A DNA stretch of 64,000 bases from assembly GCF_020179475.1 (NCBI RefSeq), contig NZ_JAILXZ010000001.1, forward strand, positions 1,550,001-1,614,000, read 5' to 3'. Origin of the DNA: Novosphingobium huizhouense. GTDB lineage: Bacteria > Pseudomonadota > Alphaproteobacteria > Sphingomonadales > Sphingomonadaceae. The translations under genes and the position numbers were made by a program. Of the stretch, positions 44,305-53,238 are shown piece by piece (the first letter of the stretch is position 1; each line of letters opens with the position of its first letter). The notes beneath the pieces are model-generated. The model saw only the letters and a program-made list of their open reading frames with translations. It did not search any database and was not told where the DNA came from.

Positions 44305-44588
44305 GGCAATGCGCTCCACCTGCTGGGGTCGCGGCGGGCGCAAGGGCGAGCCCCCGCGCGCCGGCGAACCGGTTGTCCTGGCCTGTCAGGACGGCATCTG
44401 CCGCTCGTTGCTTCTGCCGCGCGTGACCCGCCCGGCTCTCCCGCCTGCAAGACTAGGCGAGGCGCTGCGCGTTCCACAAGGTGCGATGGCTGGCCCACGG
44501 CGAAAAAATCCCCCCTCGCCACCGGGTTGGCACGGCCGGGGCGCGGTGGCGACGGGGAATACGTCTGCGGGCGCGCCCCGCGGCGCGC

Positions 44589-46604
44589 TCAGCGCATATC
44601 CATGCGCAGGCCCGCCCACAGCGTGCGCGGCGTCCCGAGATCCTGGGAGCCGCCGGAATTGCGCGTGACGATCGTTTCGTCGGTGAGGTTCTCGCCCCGC
44701 AGGACGAGGCTGAACGGACCCGCGAGCGGCACTTGCGCGAAGGCGTCGAGCGTGGTCGCGGGCGCGAGCACGTCGGTTTCGAGATCGTCCTCGTACTGCG
44801 CGCCGGTGTGGCGCAGCGTGAGCGCGAGGCGCCAGCGGTCCGCCGGTTGCCAGCTCGCGGTGGCGCTGGCGGCGAGGCGCGCGGTCTGCGACGGGCGCTT
44901 GCCGTCGAGCGGCTGGCCGGGCGCGCGGACGTGCGCGTCGGTATAGCCAAGCGAGGCGGCGAGCGTGAAGCGCCGGGCGGCATAGGCGGCGCTCGCCTCG
45001 ATCCCGCGCGCGTGGACCGCGTCGACGTTCTGGCGCTGGCGGGTGGTGGCGTTGAGCGTGACGTTGGCGATCGCGTGGCGCACGTCGTTGTCGAAGGCGG
45101 TGAGGCCGAGCGTCAGGCCCGGCAGCGGCCGCAGGTCGACCCCGCCTTCGAAGCCGAACAGCGTCTCGTTGCGCAACTGGGCATTGGCGAGCGTGGTGAT
45201 CGGAAACACGGTGAACTGGCGGTAGAGCTCGTTGAGCGTCGGCTGGCGCAGGCCGGTATAGACCGAGCCGCGCAGGTCGATGGCGCCGGCCGCGTGAAGC
45301 AGCGCGCCGCCGCGGAAGCTGCCTTCCCAGCCCGCGCGATCGGGGTAGGCGGTCGAACCGGGCTGGATCGCGCCGGCAAGGTCGGTCAGCTCGTAGACCC
45401 CGCTGCGCATCGACCAGCGATCGGCCCGCGCCCCGGCGGTGAGCACCAGCGGGCCGGTGGTCCAGTCGTCTTCCAGGTAGAAGCCGACATCCGAATTGGT
45501 CCCGCCGGCGCGGCGGTGGCCCGAGGGCGCGCCGAGGCGGTAGGTGTCCTCGATGGTGTGGCCCTGCGCCGAGCGCCAGTCGGCGCCGAGGCGCAGGACA
45601 TGGCCGCCGCCGACCGGCGGGCGCAGCTCGAGCTTGGCGCCCGCGCCGGTCGAGGGTGTCTTGCGCTGGTCGAGCGTGCGCAGGAAGGTGGTCGCGCTGA
45701 TCACCGTGTTGTGGAAATCGCGCGACTGGAGGTAGGCGAGCGCATCGAACGCCCAGGCCCCGCGCCCGACCAGGCGCAGGCTGGCGTCCTGCCCCTCCAT
45801 CCCGGTGTCCGCGCCCTTGAAGCGCAAGGTGCGCTCGTCGCGGAAGGCGGCGAGGCGCGCCTGCAGCTCGATGTCGGGGGCGATCGGCGCGACCGCGCGC
45901 AGCGAGGTCGACCAGCTGTCGAAGCGGGCGCGCACGGATGCGGGCCCGCGCTGGCTCTCGGGCGTGGTCCAGAAGCCCCGGCCGCGGTCCCACCGCCCCG
46001 AGACGACCGCGAAGCCTTGCCCGAGCCTGGGCGCGAGCGTGCCCGACAGCTCGGTCTCGCCGCGATCGTTGGCGAGCGCGCTGCCGCTCAGCAGGCCGAG
46101 CTGGTCGGGGCCGGCGCTGGTCATCGCGATCGTGCCGGCGACCGCGCCCGCGCCGAACGCGCCCGAGCCGCCGCCGCGGATCACGCTGATGCCGCCGAGC
46201 CGCTCGGGGGCAATCGCGGACAGTGGGATGTAGCCGAAGAAGGGGTCGGCCATCGGCACCCCGTCGAGCAGGACGAGCGTGCGGCTGGTGGCGTTGCCGC
46301 CGAGCGCGCGCAGCGTCAGCCCCTGCGCCGAAGGATTGGCGGCGCGGCTGTCGGAGCGGCGGAACTGCTGCACGCCCGCGGCGGCCGAGAGCGCGTCGTC
46401 GATCCGGCCCGAGGCGGCGACGAGCAGGCGCTCGCGTTCGATCCGCTGCACGTCGTAGGCCGGGGCGGCGGGGGTTTCGGCGAGCCCGCGGCCGGTGACG
46501 ACGATCTGCTCGGCAGGCGGCGCGTCCGCGGCCATGGCAGGGATTGCAGGGACGGCACTGGCGCTGCCCGCCGCGAGCGCGGCGAGCGGGACGAGACGGC
46601 GCAT
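44589..46604 (-). CDS. TonB-dependent receptor, compact BtuB/iron-type
   Basis: 671 residues, shorter than the other receptors in the window. The signal (LVPLAALAAGSASAVPAIPAMA) is followed by a TonB-box-like EQIVVTGRG and the plug with TSRTLVLLDGVPMADPF and GGISVIRGGGSGAFGAGAVAGTI. The barrel ends GLRMDMR, without the usual terminal aromatic. Size and plug resemble vitamin/iron-complex receptors. Upstream I searched for a cobalamin riboswitch and did not find one. It is divergent from the small HTH-kinase-regulator operon and shares with it a 219-base spacer carrying a 26-bp operator-like element. Confidence 0.93.
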   Translation of the reverse strand: MRRLVPLAALAAGSASAVPAIPAMAADAPPAEQIVVTGRGLAETPAAPAYDVQRIERERLLVAASGRIDDALSAAAGVQQFRRSDSRAANPSAQGLTLRALGGNATSRTLVLLDGVPMADPFFGYIPLSAIAPERLGGISVIRGGGSGAFGAGAVAGTIAMTSAGPDQLGLLSGSALANDRGETELSGTLAPRLGQGFAVVSGRWDRGRGFWTTPESQRGPASVRARFDSWSTSLRAVAPIAPDIELQARLAAFRDERTLRFKGADTGMEGQDASLRLVGRGAWAFDALAYLQSRDFHNTVISATTFLRTLDQRKTPSTGAGAKLELRPPVGGGHVLRLGADWRSAQGHTIEDTYRLGAPSGHRRAGGTNSDVGFYLEDDWTTGPLVLTAGARADRWSMRSGVYELTDLAGAIQPGSTAYPDRAGWEGSFRGGALLHAAGAIDLRGSVYTGLRQPTLNELYRQFTVFPITTLANAQLRNETLFGFEGGVDLRPLPGLTLGLTAFDNDVRHAIANVTLNATTRQRQNVDAVHARGIEASAAYAARRFTLAASLGYTDAHVRAPGQPLDGKRPSQTARLAASATASWQPADRWRLALTLRHTGAQYEDDLETDVLAPATTLDAFAQVPLAGPFSLVLRGENLTDETIVTRNSGGSQDLGTPRTLWAGLRMDMR

Positions 46605-46743
46605 GGAAAACCCCTCACGATCAGCATGGCCCCGCCGGCATGGTGCTGCCGCGATGGCCTTGGCGCCGCCTAGCGCGGGCGTGCGGGAATGTCAGCATCC
46701 CTTGCGCGCGTATCGCACCAGCTTGCGGGGTTCGCCGCGGTCT

Positions 46744-46769
46744 GCCCATGCGAGAAATTGCGTATGGGC
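46744..46769. promoter_or_regulatory. 26-bp operator-like inverted repeat (copy 1)
   Basis: GCCCATGCG, 8 bases, CGTATGGGC: the arms are complementary at 8 of 9 positions. The right arm and spacing are repeated exactly at 50362-50387. It lies 55-80 bases before the small HTH-like gene and about 140 before the divergent TonB receptor gene. Probable target of the LuxR-type regulator encoded in the same operon; this is inferred from position. Confidence 0.6.
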
Positions 46770-46822
46770 GGTGCCGCGCTGCGGCATAATTTCGCGTGCA
46801 CCGCATCATCAGAAGAGGACCC

Positions 46823-47026
46823 ATGCGCGCGCAGCGACTCACTCACCTTGAACCGGACATCGTGGCGAAGATGCGTTCGGTCATCACCTGCCAGAAGCCC
46901 GAAGTGATCCAGACCCATTTCGGCATCGGGCTCAATACCTGGGTCAAGCTGCGCGAAGGCAAGGCGATCCGCCACTCGGTCGCGGAGCGGCTGATGCAGC
47001 GCCTGCAGCGCGACCAGCTGATCTGA
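46823..47026 (+). CDS. 67-residue helix-turn-helix-like protein
   Basis: Small basic protein read from MRAQRLTHLEPD; an in-frame ATG nine codons upstream is possible. Residues 27-60 (EVIQTHFGIGLNTWVKLREG and KAIRHSVAERLMQRL) have the spacing of a helix-turn-helix with a Trp-containing recognition segment. A single Cys lies in ITCQK. It is the first gene before a histidine kinase and LuxR-type regulator. The 152-base gap to the kinase leaves co-transcription open. I do not recognise a named family. A DNA-binding accessory factor of the two-component system is a fair guess. Confidence 0.7.
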   Translation: MRAQRLTHLEPDIVAKMRSVITCQKPEVIQTHFGIGLNTWVKLREGKAIRHSVAERLMQRLQRDQLI

Positions 47027-47178
47027 CGGACCGTTGAGCAGGCAGCCGCGATCCGGGCGAACCGCCAAGGGAGCCGCGGCGCCTGCGACGGCAGGGGCTT
47101 GAAGCCCGCCGCCTTGCAGTGCACAATGGCCGTGTCGGCGTCGGTCAACCCACGGCGCGCAGGGTCCACATCATAAAA

Positions 47179-48759
47179 ATGCAGACGGCGTTGGAGAGGG
47201 GTCCGGCGCAAGGCCGAGAGCCCCCGCACGGTTCACCATGGAACACGCTTGCCGTGCGCGCCGATCGGGCGCGGGCGGCGTTGCGACGCCTCTGGCGCGG
47301 GCCCGCGGCCGCCGCTCCGCGCCCGCCGCTGATCGCCGAGCTCGAGCGCGCGCGCGACGTCGCCGAGGCGGCGAGCGCGGCCAAGAGCCGCTACCTCGCC
47401 AACGTCAGCCACGAGCTCCGCTCGCCGCTCAACGCGATCTACGGCTATGCCCAGCTGATCGAGCGCGGCTCGGGGGTCGACCCGCGCGAGGCGGCCAAGG
47501 TGATCCGCCGCAGCGCCGAGCACCTCACCGACCTCGTCGAGGGGCTGCTCGACATCTCGCTGGTCGAGAACGGCGTCAGCCGCGTCGCCAGCGACATCGT
47601 GCGGCTGCCCGCGTTCCTCGACCAGCTCGCGCGGATGTTCGCGCCCGCGGCCGACGCCAAGGGCCTGTCGTTCGACCTCGACCTGCCCGAGCGGCTGCCC
47701 GAGTTCGTGCGCACCGACCAGAAGCGGCTGCGCCAGGTGCTGATCAACCTGATCAGCAACGCGATCAAGTTCACCGACGCGGGTTCGGTCACGCTGCGCC
47801 TGCGCTGCACCGGCGAAGTCACCCGCTTCGAGGTCGAGGACACCGGGCCCGGCATCGCGCCCGCCGACCGCGAGCGGGTGTTCGCGCCGTTCGAGCGCGG
47901 CGAGGACGCGGACGGGCGCGGCAGCGGCTTCGGCCTCGGCCTCGCCATCACGCGCGCCATCGTCCAGATCCTCGGCGGCGACATCGCGATCGTCGACGCG
48001 CCGCGCGGAGGCGCCATGTTCCGGGTATCGCTGCACCTGCCGCAAGTGCGCGTGGCGGGCGCGGGCAAGCCCGATCTTGGCCGCATCGTCGGCCACGCGG
48101 GGCCGCGCCGGCAGATCCTCGCGGTCGACGACGACGTGCGCCAGCTCTCGTTCGTGCGCCAGGCGCTCGAGGACGCGGGCTTCGATGTCGCGGTCGCGCC
48201 CGACGGCGACACCGCGATCGCGCTGTGCGCGGCGCGCAGCTTCGATCTCGTGCTGCTCGACGTGCAGATGGGCGCGCGCAACGGCTGGTCCACCGCGCGC
48301 CACCTGCGCAGCGTCAACGGCCGGGCGCTGAAGATCGTGATGCTCTCGGCCAACGCCCACGAACGCCACGGCCCGGCCGGCGACGACGAGGAGCAGGCCC
48401 ACGACCAGTTCCTGCTGAAGCCGGTCGAGATCGGCGAGCTGATCGACACGATCGGTCGCCAGCTCGGCCTGCAATGGCTGCGCGAGGGCGCGGCGCCGGC
48501 GCGCGCGGGCGATACGGGCGGGGGCGAAAGCGGCGGGGGCGAAGGCGGCGGGGGCGCGGGGGGCCTTCCCGAAGCGGCGCTCGCCCATGTCGGCAGGTTG
48601 CGCGACCTCGTGCGGATTGGCCACGTGCGCGGGATCGAGGCGGAAATCCGCGCGCTCGAACAGGCCGCACCCGAATGCGCGGCGCTCGCCGGCACGCTCT
48701 ACGCCTGCCTCGACCGCTTCGACCTCGCCGCGCTGTCGCGCAAGCTGGAAGGATTGTGA
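47179..48759 (+). CDS. Soluble hybrid histidine kinase (HisKA-HATPase-REC)
   Basis: 526 residues from the ATG before QTALERG. No membrane span and only ~60 residues precede the kinase core, so there is no recognisable sensor domain. The phosphoacceptor is His78 in SHELRSPLNAIYGYAQ. HATPase boxes: LINLISNAIKFTD (N), VEDTGPGIAP (G1), GSGFGLGLAIT (G2). A receiver domain follows at ~312-430 with Asp in FDLVLLDVQMG and Lys in FLLKPVE. A Gly/Glu-rich linker encoded by a simple repeat (48511-48563) leads to a ~60-residue helical tail. It may sense cytoplasmically or through partners. The response regulator gene starts 4 bases later. Confidence 0.94.
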   Translation: MQTALERGPAQGREPPHGSPWNTLAVRADRARAALRRLWRGPAAAAPRPPLIAELERARDVAEAASAAKSRYLANVSHELRSPLNAIYGYAQLIERGSGVDPREAAKVIRRSAEHLTDLVEGLLDISLVENGVSRVASDIVRLPAFLDQLARMFAPAADAKGLSFDLDLPERLPEFVRTDQKRLRQVLINLISNAIKFTDAGSVTLRLRCTGEVTRFEVEDTGPGIAPADRERVFAPFERGEDADGRGSGFGLGLAITRAIVQILGGDIAIVDAPRGGAMFRVSLHLPQVRVAGAGKPDLGRIVGHAGPRRQILAVDDDVRQLSFVRQALEDAGFDVAVAPDGDTAIALCAARSFDLVLLDVQMGARNGWSTARHLRSVNGRALKIVMLSANAHERHGPAGDDEEQAHDQFLLKPVEIGELIDTIGRQLGLQWLREGAAPARAGDTGGGESGGGEGGGGAGGLPEAALAHVGRLRDLVRIGHVRGIEAEIRALEQAAPECAALAGTLYACLDRFDLAALSRKLEGL

Positions 48760-48763
48760 TTTC

Positions 48764-49684
48764 GTGACCGAGGATCTTCTCCAGCGCCGCGACACCGTGC
48801 TGGTGGTCGACGACGAGCCCAATTCGCTGCGGCTGCTGACCGACACGCTGGAAGCCGGCGGCATCCAGGTGCTGGTCGCCACCTCGGGCGGGGCGGCGCT
48901 CGACCTGCTCGGCCATGTCGTGCCCGACCTGGTGCTTATGGATGCGGTGATGCCGGGCATCGACGGCTTCGAGACGACCGCGCGGATCAAGGCCAACCCG
49001 CTGACCGCGCACGTGCCGGTGATCTTCATGACCGGGCTGACCGAAAGCGAGCACGTGATCGAGGGCTTCGAGGTCGGCGGCGTCGACTACGTGAGGAAGC
49101 CGGTCAACGTCCACGAGTTGCTGGCCCGCGTGCGCGTCCACCTAGGCCATGCGCGCGCGGTGCAGGCGAGCACGGCGAGCCTCGACGCCACGGGGCGGCT
49201 GATGATGGCCACCGACACGCGCGGCTTCCTGCTGTGGTGCACGCCGCTCGCCGAACAGGCGATCAACCGCCTCTCGCCCGGGTGGAACCGCGACCAGGCC
49301 GAACTGCCCGTCGAACTGCGCCATTCGGTCGAGCGGCTGCTGACCCGCGACGCGCAAGGGGCGAGCCTGCGCATCGAGCAGGGCGACGGCGCGCTCGAAC
49401 TGGTGCTGATCGCGCATTACCGCGAGAACGAAGTGCTGATCCGCCTGAACGAGCTCAACCCGCACGTCGATGCGGCGCGGCTGCAGAGCAAGCTGGGGCT
49501 GACCGAGCGTGAGGCCGAGGTGCTGCTGTGGATCAGCTACGGCAAGTCCAACGCCGACATCAGCGAAGTGCTGACGATATCCCCGCGCACCGTGCAGAAG
49601 CACCTCGAGCGGATCTACGAGAAGCTGGGCGTGGAAACCCGGGCGGCGGCGGCGGCGATCGCGATCAAGGTGATCGCACCCTGA
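48764..49684 (+). CDS. Response regulator with LuxR-type DNA-binding domain
   Basis: 306 residues from a GTG start 4 bases after the kinase stop. The receiver domain has the acidic pair in VVDDEPN, the phosphoacceptor Asp60 in LVLMDAVMPG and Lys in YVRKPVN. A ~100-residue middle region (RLMMATDTRGFLLWCTPLAEQ) follows. It may be a degenerate PAS-like spacer. The C-terminal GerE/LuxR HTH is LGLTEREAEVLLWISYGKSN and ISPRTVQKHLERIYEKLGVE. It is probably phosphorylated by the preceding hybrid kinase and binds the 26-bp elements at 46.75 and 50.37 kb (inference). Confidence 0.95.
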   Translation: MTEDLLQRRDTVLVVDDEPNSLRLLTDTLEAGGIQVLVATSGGAALDLLGHVVPDLVLMDAVMPGIDGFETTARIKANPLTAHVPVIFMTGLTESEHVIEGFEVGGVDYVRKPVNVHELLARVRVHLGHARAVQASTASLDATGRLMMATDTRGFLLWCTPLAEQAINRLSPGWNRDQAELPVELRHSVERLLTRDAQGASLRIEQGDGALELVLIAHYRENEVLIRLNELNPHVDAARLQSKLGLTEREAEVLLWISYGKSNADISEVLTISPRTVQKHLERIYEKLGVETRAAAAAIAIKVIAP

Positions 49685-49724
49685 TCGCCGGCCGGCCCGC
49701 CTGGCGCCGCCCGGGCAGGGGAAC

Positions 49725-50270
49725 TCACTTCTTCTTGGCGGCGATCCCTTCGATCTCGATCAGGAAGTAGGGGCCGGCGAGCGCGGCGACCTGAAAGGTC
49801 GAGCGCGCGACCGTGGTCGGGTTCTCGGCGGTCTTGAAGAACTGCTTGAAGCCTTCGTTGGCGCCGGCGAAGTCCATGTGGCCGAGCTTGGGATCGGCCG
49901 CGACGAACAGCGTCAGCTTGACGAGGTCGGCCATCGTGTAGCCGCGCGCCTCGAGCAGCGCCTTGATCTTGGTGAGCACGCTGATCGTCTGCGTCTTGGT
50001 GTCGCCCAGATCATCGACCGACTTGACGTCGGCGAAGGTCTTCTTGGGATCGACGGGCGAGGCGAGCTGGCCCGAAAGGAAGATGATATCGGTGCCCGCC
50101 TTCACGTCGGCGGCATCGAGAATCAGCGCCTGCGGGTTCGACTGGATCTTGGTGACCTGCGCCTGCGCGGCGCCGAGCGGGGCGAGCAGGGCGACGGCGG
50201 CGGTGGCGGAAAGCGCGAGGGCACGGGCGAGAGCAGGGGCGGCGATCCGGTTACCGGTGATGAAGCGCAT
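49725..50270 (-). CDS. Exported RidA (YjgF/YER057c/UK114) family protein
   Basis: 181 residues. A long signal peptide is present (ALARALALSATAAVALLAPL, ending GAAQAQ), unusual because RidA proteins are mostly cytosolic. The RidA fold follows: DIIFLSGQLASPVD, QTISVLTKIKALLEARGYTMADLVKLTLFV and PTTVARSTFQVAALAGPYFLIEIEGIA. The Arg in VARSTFQV corresponds to the active-site Arg of deaminases that hydrolyse reactive enamines and imines. It is convergent with the response regulator gene and divergent from a TonB receptor. Location in the periplasm would match the Tat-exported amine oxidase 5.5 kb away. Confidence 0.9.
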   Translation of the reverse strand: MRFITGNRIAAPALARALALSATAAVALLAPLGAAQAQVTKIQSNPQALILDAADVKAGTDIIFLSGQLASPVDPKKTFADVKSVDDLGDTKTQTISVLTKIKALLEARGYTMADLVKLTLFVAADPKLGHMDFAGANEGFKQFFKTAENPTTVARSTFQVAALAGPYFLIEIEGIAAKKK

Positions 50271-50361
50271 GGGCAGTCCTTGGCTGGTCGTGGCGTGACG
50301 GGAGCAGGACGGGCGGCACGACCCTTCCGGCAGGGCTCACCCTAAAGCGCGTGCGGGCCCA

Positions 50362-50387
50362 GGTGATACGACAATCTGCGTATGGGC
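50362..50387. promoter_or_regulatory. 26-bp operator-like element (copy 2)
   Basis: GGTGATACG, 8 bases, CGTATGGGC. The right arm is identical to copy 1, the spacer matches at 5 of 8 positions and the inner ATRCG of the left arm is kept, so ATACG and CGTAT still form an inverted repeat. It lies between the exported RidA gene (about 90 bases from its start) and the TonB receptor gene (about 160 bases from its start). Confidence 0.6.
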
Positions 50388-50548
50388 AAGTCCCCCGCTT
50401 TGCCGTCTCTGCCGGAAACATCGTGCAAAAATTTCACAACACGCGCGAAACACCAAGGGGTCGGCAGCGCGGGCGCAGGAAGCCCGACGGACACGAACCC
50501 CGATCGAGAGCGGATGCCGGGAGCGACACGTTCAATGGGGGTCTATTC

Positions 50549-53101
50549 ATGTCGCCACTGTCCAAAGCTGCCCTGATTTCGCTCCTTGCCTCGACCGCGC
50601 TTCCGACCGCGGCGATGGCGCAGGAAGCGCCCGCCGCCGACGAACTGCCGTCGGACATCATCGTCACCGGCACCCGCGTGACCGGCATGCGCGCCGCCGA
50701 CAGCGCCGCGCCGGTGCAGGTCGTGGGCACCCAGGCGATGGCCAACGTCGGCCAGCAGGACCTGACGCAGGTGCTGGCGCAGAGCCTGCCGAGCCTCAAC
50801 TTCCAGGCTTTCGGCGGCGACACCGCCAACCTCACGCTGACCGCCGCGCTGCGCGGGCTTTCGCCCAACGACACGCTGGTGCTGGTCAACGGCAAGCGCC
50901 GCCACTTCACCGCCAACCTCGCGGTGCTGGGCGGCTCGCCCTACTCGGGCGCGGCGACCACCGACCTCAGCTTCATTCCAACCAATTCGATCGGCCGCAT
51001 CGAAATCCTCCAGGACGGCGCCGCGGCGCAGTACGGTTCGGACGCGATTGCGGGCGTGGTCAACATCATCCTCAAGGACCAGTCCGAAGGCGGCCTGTTC
51101 ACCGCCACCGGCGGCCAATACTACGAAGGCGACGGCAAGACCTTCTCGACCGCGCTCAACATGGGCTTCAAGCTCGGCGACAGCGGCTTCGTCAACGTGA
51201 CCGGCGAGTACAAGTTCCACGACTATACCCAGCGCGGCGGCTGCGACCGGCGCTACCTGACGCTCGACTGCAAGACCCGCACCGACATCAATCCGATCGA
51301 TGCGGCGGGCGTCGAGGCGAACCCGTTCTATCCGCGCGTGAACACGATCAACGGCGATGCCAAGTACAGCCTGTACAACTTCGTGCTCAACGCCGGCTAC
51401 GACTTCTCGGATGCGGTCTCGGCCTATGCCTTCGGCAGCTACGGCAAGCGCAAGGCCTATGCCTACGAGAACTATCGCCGCGCCACGCGCATCTCGGGCA
51501 CGACCAGCGAGGGCGAAAAGGTCTATCCGCTGCCGGCCGGGTTCAACCCGCAGGAGCACCTCGACGAGGAAGACTTCTCGCTGACCGGCGGGCTCAAGGG
51601 CACGGTCTCGGGCTGGGTCTGGGACCTGTCGCTGACCTATGGCCGCGATGCGGTCGCGCTCTACACGCTCGATTCCGCCAACCCGACGATCTTCGCCCAG
51701 CAGCAGTCGGTAAACCCCGATCCGATCTCGTTGCAGCGCAACTTCTACGACGGCACGCTGGTCAACAGCGAGTGGGCGGTCGAAGCCGGCGTGACCAAGG
51801 ACTTCGAAGTCGGCATGGCCAAGCCGCTGACGCTGGCGTTCGGCGGCCAGTGGCGCAAGGACACCTACGCGATCCAGTCGGGCGAGTTCGCCTCGTGGTT
51901 CGGTGGCGGCGGCCAGTCCTATCCGGGCTTTGCCCCGACCGACGCCGGCTCCTACAGCCGCAAGGCCTGGGGCGCCTACGTCGACCTCGCGATGGACCCG
52001 GTCGAAGGCCTGCACCTCGACCTCGCCGGCCGCTACGAGCACTACTCCGACTTCGGCAAGGTGTGGAACGGCAAGTTCACGGGCCGCTACGACTTCAGCC
52101 CCGCCTTCGGCATCCGCGGCACCGTGTCGAACGGCTTCCGCGCGCCGACGCTCGCCGAATCCTACTACTCGTCGGTCAACGTCGGCCCGGGTTCGACCTT
52201 CGGCCAGCTGCCGCCGAACTCCAGCGCCGCGACGGTGCTCGGTTTCGCGCCGCTCAAGCCCGAAAAGGCGACCAGCTTCTCGGCCGGCTTCGTCGCGCAC
52301 CCGCTGTCCAACCTGCAGATCACGGTCGATGCCTACCAGATCAAGCTGAAGAAGCGCATCGTGCCTTCGGCGGCGATCTTCGGTTCGCTCGGCAGCGACA
52401 TCGTCTCGCAGGCGGTCATCGACGCGTTGATCGCGCGCGGCGTCAGCCTTGCCGACGCGACCAGCTACGCCGGCATCAACATCTTCACCAACGGCGCTGA
52501 CACCCGCACCCGCGGCGTCGAAGCGACGGTGGACTACACCAGCGACTTCGGCGACGGGGCGAAGGCCAACTGGACGCTGGGCTTCAACTACAACCAGACC
52601 AAGATCGAGAAGATCTATCCGCTGCCGGCAGCGGTGGTGAACACCGCCTTCAGCCAGACCAACCTGCTCGATCCCAACTCGATCGACGGGCTGACCACCG
52701 CGACGCCGCGGGTCAAGATCATCGCCAACGCGCTGCTCACGTTCGGTGACTTTTCGGTCAACCTGCGCGAATCGATCTATGGCGTGACGCACCAGCGCAC
52801 CAGCTTCTCGGGCAGCGGCTATGGCGCGCCGGGCGACGGCAGCGGCTATACCGTGCTGCGGATCGGCACCAGCGCGATCACCGACCTCAACCTCGGCTAC
52901 AAGATCACGCCCAAGATCCGCTTCGACGTCGGCGCGAACAACCTGTTCGACAAGAAGGCGCCGACCGTGCCGCTGGTGGATCACCCGTCGGGATCGAAGC
53001 GCCCGGCAAACGGCGCGAACGTCTACAATCCGCCGATCACCTTCACCCCGTGGGGCATCAACGGTGGCTACTACTATGCCCGTGCAACCTTCAATTTCTG
53101 A
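50549..53101 (+). CDS. TonB-dependent outer-membrane receptor
   Basis: 850 residues. The signal peptide is [20 protein letters not shown], cut before Q. The TonB-box region reads SDIIVTGTRVTGM. The plug has TQVLAQSLPSLNFQAFGG, LNG-like NDTLVLVNGKRRHFTAN and GRIEILQDGAAAQYGSDAIAGVV, the group often annotated as catecholate/ferric or organic-substrate receptor. The barrel ends YYYARATFNF. A 26-bp operator-like element lies about 160 bases before the start. It probably brings the substrate of the oxidative enzymes encoded downstream across the outer membrane. Confidence 0.95.
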   Translation: MSPLSKAALISLLASTALPTAAMAQEAPAADELPSDIIVTGTRVTGMRAADSAAPVQVVGTQAMANVGQQDLTQVLAQSLPSLNFQAFGGDTANLTLTAALRGLSPNDTLVLVNGKRRHFTANLAVLGGSPYSGAATTDLSFIPTNSIGRIEILQDGAAAQYGSDAIAGVVNIILKDQSEGGLFTATGGQYYEGDGKTFSTALNMGFKLGDSGFVNVTGEYKFHDYTQRGGCDRRYLTLDCKTRTDINPIDAAGVEANPFYPRVNTINGDAKYSLYNFVLNAGYDFSDAVSAYAFGSYGKRKAYAYENYRRATRISGTTSEGEKVYPLPAGFNPQEHLDEEDFSLTGGLKGTVSGWVWDLSLTYGRDAVALYTLDSANPTIFAQQQSVNPDPISLQRNFYDGTLVNSEWAVEAGVTKDFEVGMAKPLTLAFGGQWRKDTYAIQSGEFASWFGGGGQSYPGFAPTDAGSYSRKAWGAYVDLAMDPVEGLHLDLAGRYEHYSDFGKVWNGKFTGRYDFSPAFGIRGTVSNGFRAPTLAESYYSSVNVGPGSTFGQLPPNSSAATVLGFAPLKPEKATSFSAGFVAHPLSNLQITVDAYQIKLKKRIVPSAAIFGSLGSDIVSQAVIDALIARGVSLADATSYAGINIFTNGADTRTRGVEATVDYTSDFGDGAKANWTLGFNYNQTKIEKIYPLPAAVVNTAFSQTNLLDPNSIDGLTTATPRVKIIANALLTFGDFSVNLRESIYGVTHQRTSFSGSGYGAPGDGSGYTVLRIGTSAITDLNLGYKITPKIRFDVGANNLFDKKAPTVPLVDHPSGSKRPANGANVYNPPITFTPWGINGGYYYARATFNF

Positions 53102-53238
53102 CGGTTGCCGATGACGGCGGCGCCCCCTTGCACCGGCCTGGCGCGGGCGGGGGGGCGCGGTCCTTCGGGCCGGGGCGCGCGTCGCCCCGGTCTCTTCCGG
53201 ATCGCTGCGATCCGGTTCCCTTTTCCTGACGAAGTGTC

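Noticed and set aside
44305-44588. Small gene between glgP and the TonB receptor gene
   Set aside because: Open frames here are shadows of high GC; no start signal or hydrophobic pattern. Probably the glgP promoter region and receptor 3' flank.
46605-46740. Cobalamin riboswitch upstream of the compact TonB receptor
   Set aside because: The receptor looks BtuB-like, but the leader lacks the B12-box core (GCCACTG) and the usual AAGGGAA element.
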